Translations under genes and position numbers: made by a program
Part shown: positions 7,868 to 15,338 of the stretch, one piece after another
How positions within the stretch are numbered: the stretch's first letter is position 1
Layout of the letters: every line of letters starts with the position of its first letter
The notes under the pieces: generated by a model
Seen by the model: only the letters and a program-made list of their open reading frames with translations
Told to the model about the DNA's origin: nothing
The model's database searches: none
From: Hyphochytrium catenoides
Taxonomy: Eukaryota > Sar > Hyphochytriomycetes > Hyphochytriales > Hyphochytriaceae
Assembly: GCA_900088475.1 (NCBI GenBank)
Contig: FLMG01000613.1
Location: forward strand, 37,086-52,423
Length of the DNA stretch: 15,338 nt
Direction: 5' to 3'

Positions 7868-9954
7868 ATGGCAGAAGAACCTGTTCAAGAAGGTGGGGAG
7901 ATCAAGGAGGTACCCGGTGAGGAAGTAGAGCGGATTGAGTGCCGGTTCTATGAAAACCAGTTTCCTGAAGTCCATGAACTCGTTATGGTCAATGTCAAGG
8001 CTATTGCTGAAATGGGAGCTTACGTCTCCCTTCTTGAGTATAACAATATTGAGGTGAGAAGCGAGGTTACTGGGGGAATCAGCCGGACAAGAGCCACTGA
8101 CCTCGCGCCCGTTGCTTAGGGTATGATCCTCCTGTCTGAGCTGTCGCGGCGTCGTATCCGGTCTATTAACAAGCTTATCCGCGTCGGCAAGAACGAGATT
8201 GTGATGGTTCTACGTGTGGACAAGGAAAAGGGCTATATTGATCTTTCAAAGAGACGAGTCTCTCCAGAAGACATAGCAAAGTGTGAAGAGAGATTTAATA
8301 AGGCGAAGACCGTACACAGGTATGTAGCGCGGCGCAATGGCACGGGAATGGAGTAAGCAAGATTATGCTCCAGAGAGACAGGCGTCTGTTTTTCGTTATT
8401 CGAACGGCGATGGGGTTGACATTTTCCTGGACGTTACTTGCAGTGTCCTGCGCCAGGCTGCACAAGCAACAGAGACGCCCTTGGAAGAGCTTTACCAGAA
8501 GGTTGGGTGGCCTTGCTATAAGAAGTTTAGGATCAACACAGATGACGATGAGCCAAACGCAAAGGTAAGAAGAGAAGATAGTTGTGGGCTGAAGCGAAGA
8601 GCATGTATGAAGGAGACGAGCTATGGTCGCTTGCTGCATCAGCGCAGTCTTTGTCTGTCTATGGCGTTTGTCTCGCGTTCGCTCTGTGAGTTCTTGACCA
8701 GATCTCTTACTTTCCTCAACTCTGTCACTGAAACAGAAATGGCTGTTATTCAGAAGTGGCTGTTATCTTAATAAGACTGACAATATGTTCCTTCTGCACA
8801 CAGCCCCAGTACATGCACGCTTACGATGTGTTCAAGATGTCTATTACCGATAAGAGCGTCTTTGACGGCTATGACCTAACCCAGGAGGAGCTTGACGCAC
8901 TTAGCAAGTTTATTTCAAGGAGAATGACGCCTCAGCCCATCAAGATCAGGGCAGATATCGAGGTAATCTAGCGCTTTTCTGTTCCTAAGGGCCCTGTTGG
9001 TGCTCATCTCTACTCGTTATCCTCCACTCGTCCTGGGACTTGTATGGTCTGACAGAGCGGCCTCCTTTTGAGGCTCAGCACTCTCAGTATGCTGCTTTCC
9101 CCCATAAGCGCGGCGCCGCCTAGTCCTCAAGCAAAGCTCGTTCTTAACTGTCTTTATCTTTGGTGTTCCTCCTCCATTATATAACACTTGCAGGTCACTT
9201 GCTATAACTATGAGGGCATTGACGCCATCAAGGAGGCCCTCTCAAAGGGAGAGAACGTGGGCTCAGACGACTCACCTGTCAAGATCAAGCTGATCGCGCC
9301 TCCTCTGTAAGTTATCTGTTCTTCTTGATACAGAATTCTATATTATCCGGGTTTAAGGCGGTGTTGGGCAAGAGGAGAGCCAGTCGAAGGGCTATCGGAG
9401 AATAGGGGACGAGGCGGAGGGCTAAGTTTAAGAAAGTGCCATCGCCCTGACTCGATACTCTTAGGCGAGAGGAGCTGACTTTCTGACTGTTCTCTAACCC
9501 TCATGCCTCTTTCCATCATCAGATATGTGATGACCATCAACACCCTGGACAAGCAGAAGGGCTTAGACACTCTAACACAGGGCATTGAGGTCATCCGTGA
9601 GAGCATCACGGCAAAGGGAGGAAGCCTCGTGGTGAAGATGGAACCTAAGGTGGTTAGCCAACACGAGGAGAGAGAGCTCTCTCAGATGATGGAGAGGTAA
9701 GTTAGAACTTAAAGGTTTTCCGTTCCCTACTTGCTCCTATCACTCACCGCTAAGGCACCATAGAATGCTAGCTATTTTCTGCATCTTCTCTGAGCATGCT
9801 AATCTTCTCATCCATATTTGTCTGCCTTGTGTCCTCGGCTTCCTAGCATCTCTTTTCTCATCTTTAGTATCTTGTCATCTTACCCTTTGTCCCTGAAATT
9901 AGGCTACAGATGGAGAACCGCGAGGTGGACGGTGATGCTCCTGAGGAAGACTAA
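7868..9954 (+). CDS. EIF2S1 (SUI2): Eukaryotic translation initiation factor 2 subunit alpha, seven exons
   Basis: Exons 7868-8053, 8120-8319, 8444-8564, 8804-8962, 9194-9306, 9523-9696 and 9903-9954 give 334 residues. It is the alpha subunit of the eIF2 GTPase complex that brings initiator Met-tRNA to the 40S ribosome. The N-terminal S1 domain (about 25-105) holds [27 protein letters not shown] and [12 protein letters not shown]. Ser71 matches the regulatory Ser51 phosphorylated by eIF2-alpha kinases, and the kinase-docking [11 protein letters not shown] is intact. The helical domain has [16 protein letters not shown] (142-157). The C-terminal alpha/beta domain has [36 protein letters not shown] and VKMEPKVV, ending [11 protein letters not shown]. 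Compared with human it has about 20 extra acidic N-terminal residues, an acidic insert near 158-169 and a shorter tail. The start context AAAAAATGG is favourable and no earlier in-frame ATG is seen. Donors are GTGAGA, GTATGT, GTAAGA, GTAATC, GTAAGT and GTAAGT. Confidence 0.98.
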
Positions 9955-10024
9955 TCTTATTCCCGCAGAATCAAAAAGTTTCATTTCTTCAGGGCTGAGC
10001 CCTAGCTTCCCCTCTCTCACTAGA

Positions 10025-10030
10025 AATAAA
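10025..10030 (+). terminator. Polyadenylation signal of eIF2-alpha
   Basis: AATAAA 71 bp after the eIF2-alpha stop on the coding strand, at a usual distance. Function inferred from position. Confidence 0.55.
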
Positions 10031-10414
10031 CAATGCAGCTTCGAACACGTCCAAAGCAGTTCTCAGACAACTAAAATGGTCTCTTTTAATGCACTTGACC
10101 CCTGGCGATGGCAAGCAGGAACTCATTCACAGACCTGTCCTTTCTTTCTCTAAGCTACGGTTTACGGGCGTACTCCTTACTGTGGCAGGAGGGGCCGCTC
10201 AGGAGAAGTTGTCAGGGTAGTTGCAGGAGAAGTGAGAATTTTTGAGCCGCAGGACTTGGATGGCAAGCAGGAAGATAGATGTCCTTCTCCAAGAGTGCGG
10301 ATCCTCTTCATATCGCCCATCGTTAGGAAACTTCTAAGCTAGATTAGACTTAGCGCTCTTCTTGCTGTGCTATAGGTGGCTAGAAGAGGCTCCCTTGTAC
10401 GAGCCACCGCAATG

Positions 10415-10420
10415 TTTATT
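10415..10420 (-). terminator. Polyadenylation signal of SNRNP40
   Basis: AATAAA on the minus strand, about 90 bp after the SNRNP40 stop. Function inferred from position. Confidence 0.5.
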
Positions 10421-10509
10421 GTGCAAAGGCTGCGGTCGGGCAATATAATCCAAGCGGGCCAAGAAAGAGATCTAGAAGGCGAAGAGATGGATAATAGGAT
10501 TGAAGCAAT

Positions 10510-13096
10510 TTACATAGTCACAAGCTCGCCTAGGAAGACTGTCTTATCCGTGGAACATGAGCCAATAATAGGCTCCTTGGGGTGGAATACGACCTAGTCG
10601 GAGAACGAAGTTAGAGCATACGAAGGACGTCAGGGTTCACTACCCCTTGGAGCCTCAGGAAAAGAAGTAGGACGCCAAGCGGTGAATGTCGATACCAGAG
10701 ATACGTTCAGGGCACAGCGCATATAGCAAGACTGCATACGACAAAGAAGCAAAAACAGAGAAAGGGAGACGTACAGGGGCAGCAGTCCCTTATAAAAGGC
10801 ACAGGAAAGAGAACGAATCGTGCAGAAAAATAGAGGCATACGGAGCTCTCCGCCATAGCGGAGACGGCGCCAGGGGCGATCGATGTACCCAGTAAAGCTA
10901 CGCACCTCGTTAACTGAACCCTTGTGCCCTGGCAGGCGGTAAAGCAGTTTGCAGGAGGTGAAGTCCCAGACATTCACCATTCGATCCGCCGATCCAGCAC
11001 AGACTTTGGACCCATCGGGTGACCAGTGGCACTTGATGAGGTTGCATTCAGCGTTGTGCTGGAAGACAATAGCGCAGCGATAGAGCTATTAGTCGCAGAG
11101 CATGGCGCGGGAGGTGCAAAGTCACAGGGGCAGAAGCCAAAACGTTCAAAAGGGAGGATCAATAGCATGGAATAGGATGCCTTGACGCCTGGGTTGTTGG
11201 ATAATCGCGGATGACAACATGTAAAGGCATGTGAAGAGAAGAAGAAGCCCGAGGTAGGGGAGAAAGGCTGGTGTCTATGGCCACAAGTCCCGTGGGTGAC
11301 ATTCTGCCCTTGCAGAAGCTCACCGTTGATCCTTGAAACGCTTTGACACATCTGTCACCGGGTACGTAAGGCCTTACGTCCCAGCAGCGTAAGGCGTTGT
11401 CCATAGCATTTGACAAAAGGAAAGACCCATCTGGAGAGAGAGAAATGCCAGTAATCGTATCCTTATGGCCCTCTAACACCATAGATACCTCAGCTTTCCG
11501 GAGGTCCCACACCTGAAGAACAACAAAGTCAGTCAGGACCGACGACATTGCCATGTCACGGGGGCTGCTTTCAGCGGAAAGAAAGGACCATTGGGTTGGG
11601 AAGACATCGAAGTGAGACGAGGCTGCCGAAAAAGGGTGCCGTAAGAGAGAAGGAAGAGACCAATGACAGAGATAGGCGTCCATAAAGACTGATTTAGACG
11701 GTAAGCTTTTTGACCTTAATGTCATTGTCTAGTCCTCCGGCAAAGATAGACTCCCCATCGTGGGAGAATGCAACTGCCGTAACCTGGTACTTCCCTTCAA
11801 AGCTATCTTGGCACTTCTTCACACGAGTGTCCCATAGCTGCGCAATTTCATATCAACATTCGGATGACAAGATCCATGACAGACAACAAGGAAAACACGG
11901 ATTAAAGGGCCATTTGTAGATAAGGTGCAGTCGAAAGGGAAGCCGAGGAGGTCGGACGATGTTGCGGGAGATTAAAGGCAATGGAGCAGAAGCCCAAGCC
12001 AAACAAACCTTGACTGTCCCATCATTGGACCCACTCGCAATAAGAGAGAGACCTCTTCCTGCTGGACAACAGCTGTTGACCACTGCATTATGTCCGACAA
12101 GCTTCCGGACCCTTTCGCCTTTTGTCGCGTCCCACACACCGACTGTCTTGTCCGCAGATGCGCTAATAACTTGAGACCCATCGTAGGTCCAGTGAACCTC
12201 TAAGACCGCATTCTTATGTCCTTTGAGGACATCATAATTCTTGCACTCGCCATACACCTCCCAAAGAACTATCGCCGCAAGAAGGAGATGGGACCACGAT
12301 GCGGACACATGTGAAGAATAGTAAGACGTTAGGCCAGACGAAACAGAGGAAACCTTATGTAGATAATTGGAGGTTTGAGGTCATGAGGCAAAAGAGGTCA
12401 ATAAAAGAGGCAAGGAGAGAAGACAACCGCGTGACGGAGAGGGGAAGTCAAGGAGAAGACGTAGACGAAGATAAAACAGAGCAAACCTTATGTGGATGTT
12501 AAAGATTTGAGGTTATGGGACAAATGAGGTTAAGCAAGGAGGCAAGCATAACAAGACTAAGAAAGAGAAGTGTATAAACCACTTCAGAGATCTGACTTAC
12601 GTATCGTCCTGTCCATCGAGGCTGAAGCAAGATGCTGTCCGCTAGGATCGAACTTAACAGAGTACACCGCGGACTGAGACGCAGTCGCAAGGAGGGATCG
12701 TTAGTCAGCAAAGGAGGAGGAAGAGGCGCAGAGTAAGAGATCGAGGGACAGAAAGGTAATGGACAATGACGGTCTTCTTGGGAACGAATGGATTAGGGAG
12801 GCGGAGACTAGGGACAAGGTCACCGCAGTCCGCATAAGCACAGGTCAGACAAGAGAGCCAAGATACGTACTCCGTGGCCTTCTAAAAGCATGGTAGGCGA
12901 GAGGAGTCCTGAAGTTCTTTGCCCGGGCTGCAGAGGCAAAAAGTTTAATGGCGACGCTTAAAGTGAGCTATGCCTTTCTTACCTTGATTTCCATGACCTG
13001 CCGATTGTCAGCAGGGACGATGGCAAGCTTTGCCTTCTTGCTATCCGGCATATTCTCATCATTGTCTTCACTTTTCTTTCTTTTCTCAGGGTCCAT
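10510..13096 (-). CDS. SNRNP40: U5 snRNP 40 kDa WD40 protein, eight exons
   Basis: Minus-strand exons are 13096-12983, 12927-12871, 12673-12601, 12268-12009, 11837-11715, 11512-11324, 11058-10906 and 10593-10510; they give 350 residues (human 357). Seven WD repeats follow a 50-residue charged leader: MLLEGH...LLWEV (51-86), LKGHKNAV...VGVWD, LVGHNAVV...KLWDTR, YQVTAVAFSHDG...IKVWDLR, LEGHKDTITG...RCWDVRP, CNLIKCHWSPDG...VNVWDF, and LPGHKGSVNE plus FHPKEPIIGSCSTDK...LGEL. Motifs such as SNAMDN followed by WDVRP, RCVKAFQG and the PII-S-S-DK ending are those of SNRNP40 (Prp8-binding protein), a U5 snRNP component of the tri-snRNP and activated spliceosome, rather than a generic WD40 protein. The donor at exon 5 is GTCAAA and at exon 4 GTTTGT; both are weak but the frame and the IKVWDLR junction require them. 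Exon 3 ends in phase 1 and restores LLWEV across the largest intron (332 bp), which holds a diverged duplication. Confidence 0.97.
12341..12557. repeat. Diverged direct duplication inside SNRNP40 intron 3
   Basis: Copies 12341-12424 and 12474-12557, each 84 bases and offset by 133. They begin with almost the same 20 bases (AAACAGAGGAAACCTTATGT, one mismatch in the second copy). Shared blocks continue: TTTGAGGT.ATG, then GAGGT.AA, then GAGGCAAG, ending in AAGAC or GAAGAC. A non-repeated 49-base segment separates them. On the coding strand they are pyrimidine-rich, like the rest of the intron. Confidence 0.75.
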
Positions 13097-14122
13097 GGTA
13101 TGCACTGGGAACTTGTCCTAACAACTATAAACGGAGGCAGTCCTGCCTGGAGAAGCACTGGACCTTGACCTTTCGTCCTGTTATCCCCCGTCAGTCTAGG
13201 TACATGTACACTCCGGCGTATACAGGTTACGGACACAGGGTTGTCCTGCAGAAAGACGACTGAATGTAGGCAGGACAAAAGCCTCTCCTTCGCGGTCTGA
13301 CGTTGAGTTGGAACCTCAAATGTAGAACCCTTACTTCTTCCCAAAATAAATAGTGAGAGAGGTAGCCTGAGCGAGAGCTACAGCCTGTAACCCTTCTCCG
13401 TAATAATCTAAGCCTGCCAAAGTGTAGCTATGGGTACTGTGAGCCTGGAATAGCTTCATAGATTGATAACACATGCAGCGGCGAAGCTTCATAAAAGCTC
13501 CATAATCAAGCTCCAGATCCTCCGATCTATTGCAGATTCCAAGCACCACACAAACAAGAGTAAGCCGCCTTGTGCTTTAATTCTTGAGGCTTCATTTAGC
13601 GCCCAGAAACTTAAAGCCCTACAACTGAACATACATACCACTTTTACAGACGAACAGCACCTAGCCAACATGTAACAACTACATCACCTTCATCGTCTAT
13701 CGGCTCAAAGTTGGATGATGAATCATTGATGAAGATTGATAAGGAAGAAGAAGAAGACAGGCAGCCTAGCGGTGCATCGAGAGATGAGGAAAGAGCCCGA
13801 GTGCGTCGGCTTCCTTCTTTCATTTGCAAAGCAGGAGAGAGGAACGACAAGCGCCTTCCTAGTAATAGTTCATCCTCCATGTGCGTCATCTCCGTGCTGC
13901 TGCTTATAATTGTATCTTCCTTGGCTCAACGTCCATTCTGTCATGCGCCATTTCTTCCTCGAGCCGCGCAGAGAGGCGGCTGGAGCTGACGTTTGTCACA
14001 AAATTTGTACAAAAGGAATAGGGGGAAGCATTGAAGTTATATTGTTGATACATGAAATGTAGCCCCTGTCTCTAAGTGCAAAAAGGCCCGCTCGTTTTCT
14101 CCGTGTGCCTCCTACCAATATC
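13097..14122. other. Intergenic region between SNRNP40 and the FIT-like gene, with unassigned open frames
   Basis: Contains the SNRNP40 promoter (left end) and the 3' UTR of the FIT-like gene (right end). Overlapping open frames occur on both strands at about 13644-13889 (minus; Ser-rich, beginning MTHMEDELLLGRRL) and 13711-13989 (plus; acidic then basic, with a hydrophobic stretch). They mirror each other and neither resembles a known family. No canonical AATAAA lies close to the FIT-like stop. I would not annotate a gene here without transcript data. Confidence 0.4.
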
Positions 14123-15338
14123 TTAGTCTGCCCGCGATGACGCCACCTTGGGCGCTACAAAGTAGAAAAAATTGGGGCCAGAACCGGGCAAACGGTTCGT
14201 GATAATGAAATAAAGGGGAAGAATGACTGCAAACAAAGAAATGACCCAGGCAACGATGGTCTCCTCCGCGCTGTGGAATGAAAGGGCCGTTTGATAAAGA
14301 AAATGCATACTAGTACCGCAAATGCCCAAGAACCAAGCGAAGCAGAGTGCCAGCCGTGAGTTGTAAGCCCCTGTTTCCACCGCCGCAGCCAAAACTTCAA
14401 AGAGCCCAATAGAGATGAAATGCACAAGGAAGAGGACAACATGATCTGCGAAGTCGAAGGCATCACCACACGTCTTATTTGCCCGCATACCAAGGTACCT
14501 GAGAGGACATGAAGAGTGTAAGACAGACTGAATCTACAAAGATTCCCAGGAAGGAGTATAAATGGTGCTCTCGCACGGATCAATAGCTGATAAGCTGCGT
14601 AGACACAGACACCGCAACGTCTACCACCATACTCCTGAGGATCAAACAATCTAATGGTAAGCACAAGCCATCAACACAAAGGAGGAATTGCCTTGGAGAA
14701 AGATACACAAGAACCCAGGTCCCCTACTCACCAACACTGCGGTTCTGGTACTTGAAAAAATGCTTCTTGGATAATGTTTAATCCAATGTACAGCGCCACC
14801 AGCCGGTAAGCCATTAACCCTAAGTAAAGTAGAGCTCGGCGGCCAGCTCTGTTGAGGGATCTCTTCGACCAGTCTCCCGTGACAACCGTCAGCCCTAGTC
14901 CAATGAAGGGAATCGTCCATGCGCCCTGCAAATACGCGTGTCAGAGAATGTAGGTTGAAAGAAAGGTGAATAGAGTGGACGAACAGCAGAGCAAAAAGAA
15001 TGAAGGAGAAAAGAGAGTATCCACAAAAGACAAGAGAGCAACGTCGAGATCGACTATCATAATAACACTTTACCAATGGGGAGGTGAATACATTCACTGT
15101 CTCCATCATTGCGTAGCACGGTGATATCGATTCCGTAAGAGTCTTGGCGGTTGGGATCGAGCTAGACCGTACAGGTGCTGGGCAGCATAGTGGCTGCGTT
15201 CCTTCTGTTGCATCGACAGGTATCCAACACCTTCAAAAGGAGGATGAGGAAGCGGCAACATCAGCAACAACGAGCCCGCCAAAAGTCACGTCTATACCAC
15301 ATACCGGCCTGAGACTCTCACAAATTTCCCCGGGTATT
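14123..15338 (-). CDS. FIT-family-like ER membrane protein, N-terminus outside window
   Basis: Minus-strand exons 15338-15305 (partial), 15230-15074, 14925-14732 and 14498-14123, phase-consistent, about 250 visible residues. Five hydrophobic segments are visible: VNVFTSPLGAWTIPFIGLGL, RALLYLGLMAYRLVALYIGL, DHVVLFLVHFISIGLFEVL, LALCFAWFLGICGTSMHFLY and TIVAWVISLFAVILPLYFII. A first segment beyond the edge would make six, as in FIT proteins. Family-like marks are the N-V-x-F then AWT in the first visible segment, a Cys-rich luminal loop, CGDAFDFADH (first His codon 14443-14441) and SFHSAEE (second His codon 14275-14273). The two His are 56 residues apart; the functionally required pair in human FITM2 (His155, His214) is 59 apart. 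FIT proteins are ER acyl-CoA diphosphatases needed for lipid-droplet formation. The match is remote, with Asp replacing Gly before the first His, so another phosphatase-like membrane family is possible. The first intron (15231-15304) with its AAG acceptor is the least certain part. Confidence 0.6.

Larger units (their letters stand above)
9955..10509. other. Convergent 3' region between eIF2-alpha and SNRNP40
   Basis: The 3' UTRs of two convergent genes share this 555-bp stretch. Each has a canonical AATAAA on its own strand, annotated separately. Open frames crossing it have no recognised product. Confidence 0.6.

Noticed and set aside
7683-7928. Plus-strand frame overlapping the eIF2-alpha start
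   Set aside because: It begins at GTG, not ATG, overlaps the eIF2-alpha first exon in another frame and shows no domain; not taken as an upstream ORF.
8054-8119. Intron 1 of eIF2-alpha read as coding
   Set aside because: It is open in frame and ends in TAG, but the conserved [13 protein letters not shown] motif requires its removal with GTGAGA and TTAG borders.
10630-10980. Single-exon reading of SNRNP40 C-terminal part
   Set aside because: The frame runs from exon 7 into intron 7; the GTGCGT donor at 10905 and the exon 10593-10510 restore the conserved final WD blade and its PII-S-DK ending.
15060-15109. Start of the FIT-like protein at MMETVNVF
   Set aside because: The frame remains open upstream with a good acceptor and a phase-matched donor, and FIT proteins have another membrane segment before this point; kept only as a fallback.
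1-15338. tRNA, rRNA, CRISPR array, intact transposon or viral gene
   Set aside because: A by-eye search for B-box-like motifs, regular spacers, terminal inverted repeats and transposase or capsid motifs found none; a tRNAscan or repeat-masking run could still reveal short elements.

Overview
The window comes from the nuclear genome of a compact, intron-bearing eukaryote. Several genes only read through when spliceosomal GT-AG introns of about 65-400 bp are removed. The products are eukaryotic (eIF2-alpha, NAA50, the U5 snRNP 40 kDa WD40 protein, an NSRP1-type splicing factor), and AATAAA signals follow several stop codons. Base composition is close to balanced, genes are dense (seven in 15.3 kb) and introns are pyrimidine-rich on the sense strand. 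A unicellular protist, alga or fungus-like organism fits. I cannot name the lineage from the sequence alone.

Layout from left to right. NSRP1/CCDC55-like splicing factor (+, 8-1941, five exons) converges on the N-terminal acetyltransferase NAA50 (-, 2071-3028, four exons) across a 129-bp spacer. About 1.2 kb without a recognisable gene follows. Next is an intronless gene (-, 4205-5353) encoding two tandem FAR1-like zinc-binding DNA-binding domains, with a TATA box upstream. A 0.9-kb divergent spacer holding a 28-bp tandem duplication separates it from a small TAZ-zinc-finger protein (+, 6259-6952, three exons). After another 0.9-kb spacer with an AT-rich patch comes eIF2-alpha (+, 7868-9954, seven exons). 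It converges on SNRNP40 (-, 10510-13096, eight exons). Beyond a 1-kb spacer, a polytopic membrane protein (-, 14123 to the right edge, N-terminus outside the window) shows the topology and paired histidines of the FIT (fat storage-inducing transmembrane) family.

Most genes are independent housekeeping genes: mRNA splicing (NSRP1, SNRNP40), translation initiation (eIF2-alpha), protein N-terminal acetylation (NAA50) and ER lipid metabolism (FIT-like). I see no operon, mobile element with intact transposase, CRISPR, tRNA or defence system. The less ordinary items are the tandem FAR1-like protein, the stand-alone TAZ protein, the FIT-like protein, the acidic additions to eIF2-alpha, and two small local duplications. 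All exon boundaries are my own reconstruction from reading frame, GT-AG rule and family conservation; every CDS adds up to whole codons.
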